A DNA stretch of 64,000 bases from an uncultured Roseibium sp. Lineage in GTDB: Bacteria; Pseudomonadota; Alphaproteobacteria; Rhizobiales; Stappiaceae. This document shows, one piece after another, positions 35,496-46,009 of this stretch. The position numbers and the translations under genes were made by a program. Below the pieces are notes generated by a model. The model did no database searches. It was not told the DNA's origin and saw only the letters and a program-made list of their open reading frames with translations. Every line of letters begins with the position of its first letter. The stretch's first letter is position 1. Location: assembly GCF_947496995.1 (NCBI RefSeq), contig NZ_CANMFD010000002.1, forward strand, positions 744,001 through 808,000, read 5' to 3'.

Positions 35496-36122
35496 TCAGG
35501 CATCCAGTGCTTGCAGCAACGGGTGCCACTGGCCGCGGATCTCGTGCGAGCGCCCGTCGGAAAAATCGAAAACACCGGAGCCTGCCGCCGCATGGCGGGC
35601 ATAAAGCACCCGATCGGAAATGCGGGCAAGAAGCGGAAAGCCTTTCGCAGCGAAGGTCTTTTCCAGATCGGCGACCTGAGTCGAGCGGCGGTCGATCCGG
35701 TTGGCGACCACGAAGATCTCGGCCTTGCCCTTGCGGACGCGCTTGATGTCGGAAATCCCGTCCAGAAACTTCAGGGTTGCATCCCAGTCGAAGGCGGAGG
35801 CCAGGACCGGTATGACAATGTCGGAGGCCTCGGCAATGAGGTTTTTGGCAAGTTCGGAGCGCAGTCCGCCCGGGCCATCGATGACAATGGCGTCCAGTTT
35901 CTTGTCCTTGTCACCGATCGCTTCTTCCTTGCTCCAGTTGAGACTCTCGATCCTTGCAAGATTTTTCGGACGGCGCCTGACCCAGGATAGGCTGGATTTT
36001 TGCCGGTCCGCATCCGCCAGCGCGACGTCGTCGCCGCGGACCGCAAGAGCCACCGCAAGATTCGTGGCGATCGTGGTCTTGCCGCATCCGCCCTTCGAAT
36101 TCACCACCAAAATCCTGCGCAT
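35496..36122 (-). CDS. ParA-family ATPase, orphan (no ParB partner)
   Basis: 208 residues from ATG 36122, which has GGGGAGAG in front. The deviant Walker A KGGCGKTT is at 10-17, with the signature lysine of the ParA/MinD family, followed by LADADRQKSSLSW and the Walker B region VIDGPGG. Such proteins position DNA, chemoreceptors or other cargo in the cell. There is no parB, parS, carboxysome or chemotaxis gene around it, so the cargo is unknown. It is divergent from rnd and close to aspS. Confidence 0.87.
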   Translation of the reverse strand: MRRILVVNSKGGCGKTTIATNLAVALAVRGDDVALADADRQKSSLSWVRRRPKNLARIESLNWSKEEAIGDKDKKLDAIVIDGPGGLRSELAKNLIAEASDIVIPVLASAFDWDATLKFLDGISDIKRVRKGKAEIFVVANRIDRRSTQVADLEKTFAAKGFPLLARISDRVLYARHAAAGSGVFDFSDGRSHEIRGQWHPLLQALDA

Positions 36123-36172
36123 CTTCTCTCCCCGTTTCCATTCTGTCCGCCGCGTATCGACCGCCCCAACAT

Positions 36173-36191
36173 AGGCGCACTTATTGCGCCT
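36173..36191. promoter_or_regulatory. Inverted repeat between parA-like gene and rnd
   Basis: AGGCGCA-CTTAT-TGCGCCT, a perfect 7-bp palindrome in the 147-bp divergent gap. It is placed like an operator for one or both genes; it has no U-tract suited to a terminator in either direction apart from TTTT on the right. Confidence 0.4.
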
Positions 36192-36269
36192 TTTCAAGCG
36201 TTTCGGGATGTATTTTTTGCCATTTCGTGGCGACAAAGCGGCAGAACTCAGGTATAGCTTTTCATCACC

Positions 36270-37454
36270 ATGCATGTGATTACAAAAACAAAAGACCTCG
36301 CCGCTGCCTGTCAGCGCCTTGCAGCCAACGACTATGTGACAGTGGACACGGAGTTTCTCCGTGAAACCACCTTCTGGCCCAAGCTCTGTGTGATTCAGAT
36401 GGCCGGACCGGAGTTGGCCTTCATCGTCGACGCCCTATCCGAAGGGCTTGACCTTGAACCCTTTTTCGAGCTGATGCGCGACGATAGCGTGACAAAGGTG
36501 TTCCACGCCGCTCGTCAGGACATCGAAATCGTATATCATCTGGGCGGGCTCATCCCGGCGCCCCTGTTCGACACACAGGTCGCCGCCATGGTCTGTGGTT
36601 TCGGTGATTCCATTTCCTACGATCAGCTGGTCTACAAGGTGACCGGCGCCCAGATCGACAAGTCGTCCCGCTTCACCGACTGGGCGCGGCGACCACTTAC
36701 CACCAAGCAGCTTGATTACGCGCTTGCCGACGTCACCCATCTGCGCGACGCCTATCAGTTCCTGAACGCCAATCTGGCGGAGCAGAACCGCAGCCACTGG
36801 GTGCAGGACGAGATGAAGGTGCTGACCTCGGTCGCCACCTACCGCACGGATCCCGACCAGGCCTGGAAACGGCTGAAGCTCAGGGTGCGCAAGCCGATTG
36901 AGCTCGCCGTCATGATGGAAGTTGCCGCCTGGCGCGAGACGGAGGCGCAGGCGCGCAACGTTCCCAGAAGCCGGGTGATCAAGGACGACGCGATCTATGA
37001 GCTGGCCGCGCAGCAGCCCCAGGACACGGAAACGCTCGCACGGCTGAGAACAATCCCGCGCGGCTTCGAACGCTCCAAGACCGCCGATGACATCCTGAAG
37101 GCCATCAAGCGGGCGCTGGAACTTCCAAGGGACAAGCTGCCCAGGCTGCCGAAGGGCCGACAGGCGCCCGACGGCTCGGCTGCGGCAGTGGATCTGCTGA
37201 AGGTCCTGTTGAAACTTGTGAGCGAAGCCAACGGTGTTGCCGCCAAGGTGATCGCAACGGTCGACGACCTTGAAAAGATCGCCGCCGACGATGAAGCCGA
37301 CGTTGCCGCGCTGAAAGGCTGGCGCCGGGAACTCTTCGGGGAAACCGCGCTGAAACTCAAGCACGGCGAAGTCGCCCTCGCCTTCCGCAATCGTCAGATC
37401 GTCGCGCTCGATCAACCGCCGCAAGAGGATCTGGAAACCGAGGCGGCTGAGTAG
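36270..37454 (+). CDS. rnd: Ribonuclease D
   Basis: 394 residues. The DEDD exonuclease motifs are in order: VDTEFLRE (D-x-E) near 25, [14 protein letters not shown] near 80 and [13 protein letters not shown] (Y-x3-D) near 150. An HRDC domain follows at about 205-290 ([13 protein letters not shown]). The enzyme trims 3' ends of tRNA and other stable RNA. A weak GC hairpin follows at 37461-37484. It is divergent from the ParA gene. Confidence 0.96.
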   Translation: MHVITKTKDLAAACQRLAANDYVTVDTEFLRETTFWPKLCVIQMAGPELAFIVDALSEGLDLEPFFELMRDDSVTKVFHAARQDIEIVYHLGGLIPAPLFDTQVAAMVCGFGDSISYDQLVYKVTGAQIDKSSRFTDWARRPLTTKQLDYALADVTHLRDAYQFLNANLAEQNRSHWVQDEMKVLTSVATYRTDPDQAWKRLKLRVRKPIELAVMMEVAAWRETEAQARNVPRSRVIKDDAIYELAAQQPQDTETLARLRTIPRGFERSKTADDILKAIKRALELPRDKLPRLPKGRQAPDGSAAAVDLLKVLLKLVSEANGVAAKVIATVDDLEKIAADDEADVAALKGWRRELFGETALKLKHGEVALAFRNRQIVALDQPPQEDLETEAAE

Positions 37455-37460
37455 TTTTTT

Positions 37461-37484
37461 GGCGGGAGGGGCCACCCTTCCGCC
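37461..37484 (+). terminator. Possible weak terminator after rnd
   Basis: GGCGGGAGGG / CCCTTCCGCC pair with one mismatch around a four-base loop, seven bases past the rnd stop. The T-run lies before rather than after the stem, so termination is uncertain. Confidence 0.35.
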
Positions 37485-37607
37485 CGGGTTGCTGCAATCA
37501 CGGTCGTATCGAGGGTTTTCTTGAGGAGCTGTTGACTTCAAGCGCCGATGATCCTGCCCCCGCTCACTGCCCTTCAGGTAAATCTCCATTGTGACAAGTG
37601 ACCGTTC

Positions 37608-38072
37608 ATGAATTGCGATTTTCTCTGGAACGAATATGAGCTGCTCTACAACACATATGAAAGCTTCAACGAGCAATCTTTGACATTGAAAAGCTGGTCG
37701 GTAACTGTCGGCCTGGCGGCGATAATCGCGGTCTACGCTGAAAAAGTCACCCTTTCCGGACGTGTCGCGATCCTGATAGCCGCATTTTCCGCAATACCCT
37801 TCTGGATCACGGATGCGTTCTGGAAAAGCTACCAGAATGGCTATGTCGCAAGACTGCAAGCGCTTGAGCTCATCAAGGATTGCTCAAATATCGCTGACTA
37901 CAGGCTTGGCATCATCACGGACTGGCAGCTTTCCTACGACTGGTTTGACTGGTTGAGCGTGCTCTATTGGCCGAGTGTGGCCTTGCCGCATGTTTTCGTC
38001 TTGCTCGCAGGCCTGTATCTCGCCTGGAAGCATCCGCCCGCAGCCGCTGGCGGTCAGAAACAGATCCCCTGA
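37608..38072 (+). CDS. Small integral membrane protein, unknown function
   Basis: 154 residues with three hydrophobic segments: about 30-46 (VTVGLAAIIAVYA), 51-69 (VAILIAAFSAIPFWITDAF) and 122-146 (SVALPHVFVLLAGLYLAW). Between the second and third lies a 50-residue cytosolic or periplasmic loop with several tyrosines and tryptophans. I do not recognise the family. The ATG follows a GTGACAAGTGACC stretch without a strong ribosome-binding site. Codon usage is less GC-biased than its neighbours, so it may be a late arrival. It lies alone between rnd and ppx. Confidence 0.6.
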   Translation: MNCDFLWNEYELLYNTYESFNEQSLTLKSWSVTVGLAAIIAVYAEKVTLSGRVAILIAAFSAIPFWITDAFWKSYQNGYVARLQALELIKDCSNIADYRLGIITDWQLSYDWFDWLSVLYWPSVALPHVFVLLAGLYLAWKHPPAAAGGQKQIP

Positions 38073-38137
38073 CGGCGAGACGACTTATCGACAGCAGTGC
38101 TCCACTTGTTGCGCGATGCACGCCAAACGTGGTGGGC

Positions 38138-39658
38138 CTAGCCTGCCTGCACAGTGACTGTCGTTTCGATCGCCTTGCCGAGCTGGTTGACGCGCTTGCG
38201 CAGACGTTCGCCGTCGAGCGCGGCGAGATCCTTGCGGAGCTCCAAAGTCAGACCGTCTTCCGTCCTGGAAATTCCGACCTTCGGCAGAAGGCCCGACATT
38301 GACGCGCTCAGAAGCGATGCGACGCGCAGGGCTGCGCCCAGCACCTTGGCCCGAATTCGCAGCCGATCGGTGAAAAGATGCAGGATGACCGGCGAGAGCG
38401 CCCCTTCCCGCAGGCCGTCGTGCCGATAGAATACGGCCGCAGCCAGATAGGCACGGCTGGCATGATCCAGCCCGACGAATGAAGCGTTGGAAATGATGTT
38501 GAGGCTCTGCTCGCCCCGGTAATCCGGATGCGCCCGCCAGCCGATGTCCGACAGCAGACAGGCGGCGTGCCGCAACCGGGTTTCGTTGGCGGTTTCCTCG
38601 ATCTCCAGTTCCCTGAACAGGGTATCGGTCCAGGCGATCAGTTCTTCGGCATGGTCCGGTGAGCGGGCGCGCAGGATGCAGAGTTCACGGGCAGCCTCGA
38701 TGACGGCATCGTGGGCCTGCATGTCCTGCGGCAGCTTTTCATGCAGCAGCCCCTCACGCACGCCGGTCGCGGAGAATACCAGCCGCTCGGCCTTCATGGC
38801 GGTCAGCACCTGTTCCAGCACGACGGCGCCGACGGGAACCAGGGGACGCCGCTGCTTGGAGACCACGTCCGACTGGTCGACGCCTTCAAGATTGGGCACG
38901 GCGATCTTCCGGCAGAACTCGATGGCCTCTTCCGCGCTGATTTCGTAGTTGTGCATTACATGCAAGGGGTACTTGTTCTGGATGAGATGCAGGCGGCCCA
39001 GGGAACGCCAGGTGCCGCCGACCGCGTAGAATGTCCGCTCTCCGGGCGCAAGATCGGGCCAGTCAAACCCCCTCAGCGCTTCCTCGGCGATTTTTCCGGC
39101 CTTGGCGAGCTTGCCGTCCGCTTCTTCGGACAGGCGCAGGCCGCCCAGCGGGAATGTCGCGCCGACACCCGGCACGCCCTGCGAGATTTCAACAAGCTCC
39201 AAGCTGCCGCCGCCCATGTCTCCGACGATGCCGCGCGGCTGCCAGAAGCCGGCGATCACCCCAAGCGCGGAATAGTAGGCTTCCTCGCCACCGTTGAGAA
39301 TGCGCACCGGCGCATCGAGAAACGCTTCCACCTGACGCACGAACGCCGGCCCGTTTTCGGAATCCCGCGCGGCGGCGGTTGCCACGATATAGAGTTCCTT
39401 GCAGCCGGTATGTTCAATCAGGGCCTTGAAGCGCGCCAGTTCTCCAAGCGCCAGGTTGACCGAATCCTCCGCCATGCGTCCGGTCGCCGCGACGCCGCGG
39501 CCAAGGCCGGCAAGCAGCTTCTCGTTGAAGAGCATGGTCGGCGTGCGGGCAAGGCGCTCATAGATCACCAGGCGCACCGAATTTGAGCCGATGTCCACGA
39601 CTGCCACCGGTCCCGATCCGTTGAGACGACCGCGGGCCGGCTTGAATGCGCGTGTCAT
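38138..39658 (-). CDS. ppx: Exopolyphosphatase / pppGpp phosphatase (Ppx/GppA)
   Basis: 506 residues with the actin-like ASKHA fold: VVDIGSNSVRLVIYE at the N-terminus (phosphate 1 loop), GDMGGGSLELVEI (phosphate 2 loop) and a C-terminal HD-like helical region. It removes terminal phosphate from polyphosphate, and some members also convert pppGpp to ppGpp. It begins right after the polyphosphate kinase gene (stop at 39660), so the synthesis and breakdown genes form one operon. Confidence 0.94.
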   Translation of the reverse strand: MTRAFKPARGRLNGSGPVAVVDIGSNSVRLVIYERLARTPTMLFNEKLLAGLGRGVAATGRMAEDSVNLALGELARFKALIEHTGCKELYIVATAAARDSENGPAFVRQVEAFLDAPVRILNGGEEAYYSALGVIAGFWQPRGIVGDMGGGSLELVEISQGVPGVGATFPLGGLRLSEEADGKLAKAGKIAEEALRGFDWPDLAPGERTFYAVGGTWRSLGRLHLIQNKYPLHVMHNYEISAEEAIEFCRKIAVPNLEGVDQSDVVSKQRRPLVPVGAVVLEQVLTAMKAERLVFSATGVREGLLHEKLPQDMQAHDAVIEAARELCILRARSPDHAEELIAWTDTLFRELEIEETANETRLRHAACLLSDIGWRAHPDYRGEQSLNIISNASFVGLDHASRAYLAAAVFYRHDGLREGALSPVILHLFTDRLRIRAKVLGAALRVASLLSASMSGLLPKVGISRTEDGLTLELRKDLAALDGERLRKRVNQLGKAIETTVTVQAG

Positions 39659-39659
39659 G

Positions 39660-41894
39660 CTAACCTCGTTTTTGCCGTTTCAGGAACGGCTTTGGCCGAT
39701 CGCTCTTCAGGGACTTGCCACGCCCCGACAAGGATGGATTGGTCATGAAATAGCGGTGCGCATTGAAGGCTTCCTCGTTTGCTCCCGGCAGAATCCGCTC
39801 GTGACTGCCATCGGCAAGGATGCGCCAGCTTTGCTGATTGTCCTTGAGATTGGCCACCATGATCTGGTCGAGAACCTGTTCGTGAACGGTCGGCGTCAGC
39901 AGCGGCGCCAGAACCTCGACACGGCGGTCGATGTTGCGCGGCATGAGATCGGCCGAGCCGATATAGACATGCGCTTTCGGCGACGGCAGACCATGACCGT
40001 TGCCGAAGCAATAGATGCGCGAATGCTCCAGAAACCGTCCGACGATGGACTTGACCCGGATGTTTTCCGACAGTCCGGCAATGCCCGGCCTGAGGCAGCA
40101 GATACCGCGAATGATCAGATCGATCTGCACACCCGCCTGACTGGCCCGGTAGAGCGCGTCGATGATTTCCGGATCGACGAGTGAATTCATCTTCATCCAG
40201 ATCTGCGCCGGCTTGCCGTCCTTCGCATGCGTGATTTCCGCTTCGGTCAGCTCCAGCATGCGCCTGCGCAGATTGACCGGCGAAACGACGAGGTTGTTGA
40301 GTTCCGCCGGTTCCGCATATCCGGTGATGTAGTTGAACACCCGCGCCGCATCTTCCGCGATGCCCGGATCGTCGGTGAAGAAGGACAGATCCTCGTAGAT
40401 CCGGGCCGTAATCGGGTGATAGTTGCCGGTGCCGATATGGCAATATGTCTTGAGCTGGCCCTGCTCGCGCTTGATGACCATGGACAGTTTGGAGTGGGTC
40501 TTCAATTCGATGAAGCCGAACACCACCTGAACCCCGGCGCGCTCCAGATCGCGCGCCCATTTAATATTGGCTTCCTCGTCGAAACGCGCCTTCAGCTCCA
40601 CCAGCGCGGTGACCGATTTGCCGGCCTCGGCCGCTTCGGCCAGTGCCTTGACGATCGGGCTGTTGTTGGACGTCCGGTAGAGCGTCTGCTTGATCGCGAC
40701 GACATCGGGATCGCGCGCGGCCTGGCGCAGATACTGCACGACCACGTCGAAGGATTCGTACGGGTGATGGACGACGATGTCCTTCTGATGGATCGCCGCC
40801 AGACAATCGCCGCCATGCTCGCGGATACGCTCGGGAAACCTTGCCGTATAGGGTTCGAATTTCAGGTCCGGCCGTTCCAGATCGACGATCTGGGACAGAT
40901 TGTTCAGCGCCAGCAGGCCATTTGCCAGGAAGATCTCGTTCTCGCTCACCTGAAGCGCTTCCGCCACGAATTCGCGCAAGGCGGGCGGTGTCGTGTCCTG
41001 AATTTCAAGACGGATCACAGATCCCCGGCGACGGCGTTTCAGGGCGCTTTCGAAAAGGCGGACCAGATCTTCCGCTTCTTCCTCGATTTCAAGGTCGCTG
41101 TCGCGGATGACCCGGAACGCGCCCTTGCCGCGGATCTGGTAGCCCGGGAACAGCCGTCCGATGAAGAGGCTGACAACCTTTTCGATCGCGATGAAGCGGG
41201 CGGTGCTGCCGCCGCTGACCGGCAATTGCACAAACCGGTCGACCTGGTTGGGAATCCTCAGCAGCGCGATCATGCCGCGTCCGCCGGAGGTCGGAACCAG
41301 CTCGAAAACGATGGAAAAACCAAGATTGGGAATGAAGGGGAACGGATGCGCCGGGTCGATGGCGAGCGGTGTCAGAACCGGGAACACATAGGCCAGGAAA
41401 TAGTCCTTCAGCCAGGCCCGGTCGGCATCGTCCAGCGTATCGCCCTTGAGGATCTCGATGCCCTTGTCGACGGTTTCACGGCGCAGCTCGCCCCAGATTT
41501 CCTGCTGGGACGCCTGCAGCTCCCGCACTGCCTCACTGATTTTCTGCAGCTGTTCGGACGGTGTCAGGCCGTCATCGGACAGGTTCATGACTTCGGCGCG
41601 ATGCTGACCGCGCAGGCCGGCGACACGCACCATGAAAAATTCGTCGAGATTGTTGGCGGAGATCGACAGGAACCGGATGCGCTCCAGCAGCGGATGGCTC
41701 TCGTTCATCGCCTCTTCGAGGACCCGACGATTGAACTGCAACCAGGAGAGTTCCCGGTTCATGAAGCGGGCCGGAGACGTCGCCAGGTCGGCGCCGGTGT
41801 CTTCGGTTCGGTCAGCGGGCTGCCGGTTGGCCATATCGGCCTCGGGGCCAGTTGAAGACGGCAGAACGTCAGAAAGATCAGGAGTTTGATTCAT
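39660..41894 (-). CDS. ppk1: Polyphosphate kinase 1
   Basis: 744 residues. The N-terminal domain begins at [19 protein letters not shown], and the two catalytic histidine regions are both present: [14 protein letters not shown] and [16 protein letters not shown], the latter like the second phospholipase-D motif. The enzyme builds polyphosphate from ATP at the membrane. It is the first gene of a ppk-ppx operon, downstream of hdaA. The first ~40 residues are an acidic extension that varies between species. Confidence 0.97.
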   Translation of the reverse strand: MNQTPDLSDVLPSSTGPEADMANRQPADRTEDTGADLATSPARFMNRELSWLQFNRRVLEEAMNESHPLLERIRFLSISANNLDEFFMVRVAGLRGQHRAEVMNLSDDGLTPSEQLQKISEAVRELQASQQEIWGELRRETVDKGIEILKGDTLDDADRAWLKDYFLAYVFPVLTPLAIDPAHPFPFIPNLGFSIVFELVPTSGGRGMIALLRIPNQVDRFVQLPVSGGSTARFIAIEKVVSLFIGRLFPGYQIRGKGAFRVIRDSDLEIEEEAEDLVRLFESALKRRRRGSVIRLEIQDTTPPALREFVAEALQVSENEIFLANGLLALNNLSQIVDLERPDLKFEPYTARFPERIREHGGDCLAAIHQKDIVVHHPYESFDVVVQYLRQAARDPDVVAIKQTLYRTSNNSPIVKALAEAAEAGKSVTALVELKARFDEEANIKWARDLERAGVQVVFGFIELKTHSKLSMVIKREQGQLKTYCHIGTGNYHPITARIYEDLSFFTDDPGIAEDAARVFNYITGYAEPAELNNLVVSPVNLRRRMLELTEAEITHAKDGKPAQIWMKMNSLVDPEIIDALYRASQAGVQIDLIIRGICCLRPGIAGLSENIRVKSIVGRFLEHSRIYCFGNGHGLPSPKAHVYIGSADLMPRNIDRRVEVLAPLLTPTVHEQVLDQIMVANLKDNQQSWRILADGSHERILPGANEEAFNAHRYFMTNPSLSGRGKSLKSDRPKPFLKRQKRG

Positions 41895-41979
41895 CGCATC
41901 ATTCCTTCTACCGGTCCGGAGCGCTCACTAGCATGGACTCCTGAGCAGGCAAATGACAGCCCCTTGGCAATTTGAGCGA

Positions 41980-42660
41980 TCATGCGCCTTTATGCACATT
42001 TTCAAGAACACGGCCGACCAGCGGTTTGGTGATCCCGACGCGGCCTGCCAGCGCTTCCCGGTCGATTGCCTCCACCGCGCGCATGGCGACCTCCAGCGAA
42101 CGTTCCATCCGCACGACGAGATAATCCACCACGCCGATATCCACGGAAATCTGGCGGTCGGCGAAGAGCTTGACCAGAACCCGGCGCAACAGATCGTCAT
42201 CGGGTTCCTGAATTTCCACCGGAGTTGCGGCACGCAGTCGCGATAGGAGATCGGGAAGCGCGATATTCCAGCTTGCCGGCCAGGTGCGGCTGGTGATCAG
42301 AACGGTCCGCCCGGCCTGCCTGGAGGCGTTCAGCAGGTGGAACAGCGCCGTGTCGTCGACACCGCGATGGGCGTCCTCGACAATGGCTGCCGGGGCCATG
42401 GCCAGGGTTTCGACGTCGGCTTCCCGCAGATCCTTCGCGGCGATGACCGCCGCGCCTGTTTCGTCCTGAAAAGCCCTGACAAGATGCGTCTTGCCGGATC
42501 CGACGGGCCCGGCCAGTACCGCCACCGGAGACGGCCAGTCCGGCCAGCGCTCAAGAAGCTCGAACGCCGCCCGGTTCGAACTGCCAACGAGGTAATCCTC
42601 ACGGCTGAGCGCGGCCTCATGCGGCAGGTCTAACGGCAGTTGGCGCGGTGGTTCCGCCAT
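41980..42660 (-). CDS. hdaA: DnaA-related regulatory protein HdaA
   Basis: 226 residues, a DnaA-like AAA+ domain without the DNA-binding domain. QLPLDLPHEAALSREDYLVG at the start includes the clamp-binding motif QLPLDL, followed by Walker A GPVGSGKTH and a short arginine-finger region. It works with the DNA sliding clamp to turn DnaA-ATP into DnaA-ADP and prevent re-initiation. Its place between the AI-2E permease and ppk is the standard Rhizobiales gene order. It starts 11 bases after the permease stop. Confidence 0.92.
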   Translation of the reverse strand: MAEPPRQLPLDLPHEAALSREDYLVGSSNRAAFELLERWPDWPSPVAVLAGPVGSGKTHLVRAFQDETGAAVIAAKDLREADVETLAMAPAAIVEDAHRGVDDTALFHLLNASRQAGRTVLITSRTWPASWNIALPDLLSRLRAATPVEIQEPDDDLLRRVLVKLFADRQISVDIGVVDYLVVRMERSLEVAMRAVEAIDREALAGRVGITKPLVGRVLENVHKGA

Positions 42661-42671
42661 GGATCTGATAC

Positions 42672-43769
42672 TTACTCTTTTACACTGTCTTCCCGAACCG
42701 GCGCCGGGTGGCCGGTTCCCCTGTACAAGGGGCTTGCTAGGTACTGCCTAAGGGCGAAGCGCGCAAGCACACCGATCATCGCAGCCGCCGGAACAGCGAT
42801 CAACATCCCCACAAATCCAAAGAGATATCCAAAGGCGAAGAGTGCGAACATCAGCGTCACCGGATGAAGGCCCGTGCTGTCACCGACCAGCTTCGGCTGA
42901 AGAATGTTGCCTTCCAGGAACTGTCCAACAGCGAAAACCGACGCAACCGCGACAATCCACGGCCAGTCGGGCCAGAATTGCACCAGCGCCACACCAACGG
43001 AAAGCACAAGGCCAAGGCCGGCACCGACAAACGGAATAAAACTGACCAGTCCTGCCCCCATGCCGATCAGAAGGCCGAAATTGAGCCCGACCACTGCCAG
43101 CGCCACCGCGTAAAATGTTCCCAGGATCAGGCAGACGGACACCTGGCCCCGCACGAAGCCGGCGACGGCCGCATCCATTTCCGCGGCAAGTTCGCGGATC
43201 TGGTCCTGGTGGTCGCGCGGCAGCCAGCTGTCAATGCGTTCGACCATGCGGTCCCAGTCCAGCAGCAGATAAAAGGCAACCACCGGGGTGATGACGAACA
43301 GGGAGAGGATCGACAGAAGCGCCTGGCCACCACTCCACAACGACTGGGCCAGCTTTCCCACGAAGGACGCGCCCTGCCCGATCAGGTTGGTCATGGTCGC
43401 CTGCAGATCATCGGCATCGATACCGGCGGCAGCTGCAAGACCGGACCCAAAGTTTTTCGACAGCAGCCCCTGGAGCTGACGGACGAGGTCGGGAAAATTC
43501 TCCAGGAACTTGGCCAGCTGATCGCCGAGCACCGGCAACAGGAGAATGAAAAACAGAACCAGTATGAAAATAAAGCCCAGAAGGATGGTGAGCGTTGCCC
43601 ACATCCGCCCTATGCCGATCCTTTCCAGCCGGTCGCAGACCGGGTCGAGCAGATAGGCGACCGCCATTCCGGCCACAAATGGCAGAAGCACGCCGGAAAA
43701 CACATAAAGAAAGGCGCAGAATACAGCCAGGGACAGCAACCAGAATTGGACCTGACGGCGAAGGGTCAT
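42672..43769 (-). CDS. AI-2E family transporter (PerM-like permease)
   Basis: 365 residues from ATG 43769, which has AAGGAG seven bases upstream; the longer frame has none. Seven to eight hydrophobic segments are arranged as in the AI-2E/UPF0118 family, including the conserved FIPFVGAGLGLVLSVGVAL and the C-terminal LVGDSTGLHPVTLMFALFAFGYLFGFVGMLIAVP. The transported substrate is unproven for most members. It is conserved next to hdaA and purM in this order, and divergent from purM. Confidence 0.93.
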   Translation of the reverse strand: MTLRRQVQFWLLSLAVFCAFLYVFSGVLLPFVAGMAVAYLLDPVCDRLERIGIGRMWATLTILLGFIFILVLFFILLLPVLGDQLAKFLENFPDLVRQLQGLLSKNFGSGLAAAAGIDADDLQATMTNLIGQGASFVGKLAQSLWSGGQALLSILSLFVITPVVAFYLLLDWDRMVERIDSWLPRDHQDQIRELAAEMDAAVAGFVRGQVSVCLILGTFYAVALAVVGLNFGLLIGMGAGLVSFIPFVGAGLGLVLSVGVALVQFWPDWPWIVAVASVFAVGQFLEGNILQPKLVGDSTGLHPVTLMFALFAFGYLFGFVGMLIAVPAAAMIGVLARFALRQYLASPLYRGTGHPAPVREDSVKE

Positions 43770-43993
43770 AAATGGCTCCTTGTAGATAAGGGGTCTAAAA
43801 AGTTTGTCCTTGTCTGCACATGGGATCAAACCCGTGTGCCGGTCAAGCCCGTCAGCCGGTTTCGATACGGGTGTGAATGGCGCCTCCGGCTGTTGCCGCT
43901 GCGTGACGAGAGACCGACTGCCCACTTGTTTTCCGAGGCACCAGACTGTAAGCCGCGTGGCACAGCCAAACGCACGAAGTTCCGGAGCGCCCC

Positions 43994-45085
43994 ATGAGCC
44001 AGACCACCCCGCCCAGCAATGGCCTGACCTACGCGGATGCCGGTGTTGATATCGACGCCGGCAACGAACTGGTGAACCGCATCAAACCGCTGGTCAAGGC
44101 GACTTCCCGACCGGGCGCGGACAGCGACATCGGTGGCTTCGGCGGCCTGTTCGATCTCAAGGGTGCCGGATTTACCGACCCGGTGCTGGTGGCTGCCAAT
44201 GACGGTGTCGGCACCAAGCTGAAAATCGCCATCGAAACCGGCCAGCACCGCACCGTGGGGATCGACCTCGTGGCGATGTGCGTCAACGATCTCGTGGTTC
44301 AGGGCGCAGAACCGCTGTTCTTCCTCGATTATTTCGCGACAGGCGCGCTGGACGTCGATACCGCTACAGACGTGGTCGCGGGGATTGCCGACGGCTGCAA
44401 GCTGGCAGGCGCCGCGCTGATCGGCGGCGAGACCGCCGAAATGCCCGGCATGTATGTGCAGGGCGATTACGACCTTGCGGGCTTTTCCGTCGGCGCGGTC
44501 GAACGTGGCGCGATCCTGCCGCGCAAGGATGTGGCCGAAGGCGATGTGCTGCTCGGCCTCGCCTCCTCCGGCGTTCATTCCAACGGCTATTCCATGGTTC
44601 GCAAGATCGTCGAACTATCCGGCCTGACATGGTCCGATGCCGCTCCGTTCGACAATGACAAGTCGCTGGGCGAAGCCCTGATGGTGCCGACGCGGATCTA
44701 CGTCAAACCGCTTCTGGCTGCGCTCAGGCAGACTTCCGGCATCAAGGCGCTTGCCCATATCACCGGCGGCGGGCTGACGGAAAACCTGCCGCGCGTGCTG
44801 CCGGACAGCTGCTCGGCGCGGATCGACCTTGCTCGCATAGACGTTCCGGCCGTCTTCGGATGGCTGGCGGAAACCGGCGGTGTTGCGCAAGCCGAGCTGC
44901 TGCGCACCTTCAACTGCGGCATCGGCATGGTGGCGGTGGTCGCCGAAGACGAAGCGGAAGCCGTCTCCAGTGTCCTGAGGGACGCCGGAGAAACGGTGGC
45001 TACTATTGGCCGCATCGAGGCGGCGGGCGCTGCTCCCGTCCTCTTCGACAACGCCCTGGCTATCTCGGCGGGCTTTTCAAAATGA
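43994..45085 (+). CDS. purM: Phosphoribosylformylglycinamidine cyclo-ligase (AIR synthetase)
   Basis: 363 residues with the PurM fold: [17 protein letters not shown] at the start, the ATP-binding [11 protein letters not shown] and [23 protein letters not shown]. It performs step five of purine synthesis, closing the imidazole ring. Its stop overlaps the purN start (ATGA, 45082-45085), so the two are translated together. It is divergent from the AI-2E gene across 224 bp. Confidence 0.97.
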   Translation: MSQTTPPSNGLTYADAGVDIDAGNELVNRIKPLVKATSRPGADSDIGGFGGLFDLKGAGFTDPVLVAANDGVGTKLKIAIETGQHRTVGIDLVAMCVNDLVVQGAEPLFFLDYFATGALDVDTATDVVAGIADGCKLAGAALIGGETAEMPGMYVQGDYDLAGFSVGAVERGAILPRKDVAEGDVLLGLASSGVHSNGYSMVRKIVELSGLTWSDAAPFDNDKSLGEALMVPTRIYVKPLLAALRQTSGIKALAHITGGGLTENLPRVLPDSCSARIDLARIDVPAVFGWLAETGGVAQAELLRTFNCGIGMVAVVAEDEAEAVSSVLRDAGETVATIGRIEAAGAAPVLFDNALAISAGFSK

Positions 45086-45729
45086 CACGCCGGAAGACCG
45101 CCATCCTGATTTCCGGACGTGGCTCCAACATGGGCGCGCTGATTTCAGCGGCAATGCAGCCGGACTACCCGGCGGAAATCGCCCTGGTGCTGTCCAACCG
45201 GCCGGACGCTCAGGGCCTTCAGCGTGCCGTCGACCTGGGTATCGCGACCGCCGTGGTCGATCACAAGGAGTTCGCCGGCAACCGGGAGGCCTTCGAGCGC
45301 CAGTTGGACGCGGTCCTGAAAGAACACCGTATCGAATTCGTCGCCCTCGCCGGCTTCATGCGCATTCTGACGCCGTTTCTGGTGGGCGCCTGGTCGAACC
45401 GGATGATCAACATTCATCCCGCCCTCCTGCCCTCCTTCAAGGGTCTGGCCACCCATGAGCGCGCGCTGGAGGAAGGCGTAAAACTTCACGGCGCGACGGT
45501 GCATTTCGTTTCGGCGGAAATGGATGACGGTCCGATCATCATCCAGGGCGCCGTTCCGGTACTCGACACCGACACCCCGGATACGCTTGCTGCGCGCGTG
45601 CTGGAGGTCGAGCACAAGATCTATCCCAAAGCTCTGGCGCTGGTTGCCGGCGGCAAGGCCAGGGTCGCAGGGACGCGCGTCACGAGCGGCGGATGCGAAG
45701 CCGAGCCCGCAGACCTGGTGTGGCCCTGA
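45082..45729 (+). CDS. purN: Phosphoribosylglycinamide formyltransferase
   Basis: 215 residues from the ATG overlapping the purM stop. [12 protein letters not shown] is the phosphate loop, and the catalytic Asn-His-Asp appear in [19 protein letters not shown] and [13 protein letters not shown]. It transfers a formyl group from 10-formyl-THF to GAR in purine synthesis. It ends the operon. A short frame at 45962-46000 between it and the next gene was not accepted as real. Confidence 0.96.
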   Translation: MTRRKTAILISGRGSNMGALISAAMQPDYPAEIALVLSNRPDAQGLQRAVDLGIATAVVDHKEFAGNREAFERQLDAVLKEHRIEFVALAGFMRILTPFLVGAWSNRMINIHPALLPSFKGLATHERALEEGVKLHGATVHFVSAEMDDGPIIIQGAVPVLDTDTPDTLAARVLEVEHKIYPKALALVAGGKARVAGTRVTSGGCEAEPADLVWP

Positions 45730-46009
45730 CGAGGGCAGGTGGAATCCTGATCGCGCTGCCCGCCTGACACCTGCCTGAAACAGACGAATGCCGTTCCCGG
45801 ACTGCCTGTCCTTTTGTCGGGGCACAGGTGTCAGAGCGACCGCGCGCAGCAACGCGACCGCGGATCGCGTGTCCTCCCATACACGGTGAAACCTTCCGGA
45901 ATGCGCTTCTGTTCCCGGACCCGTATTGGCTAAAGAGTGTTTCAAGGAAAGAGGATGCGACATGTCAAAACTGTCAGTATCATCGGCACACCCGGCGTGA
46001 AAGACGGCC

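Noticed and set aside
45962-46000. 12-codon ORF before the tartrate dehydrogenase gene
   Set aside because: Too short, no overlap with the next gene and no other supporting feature.
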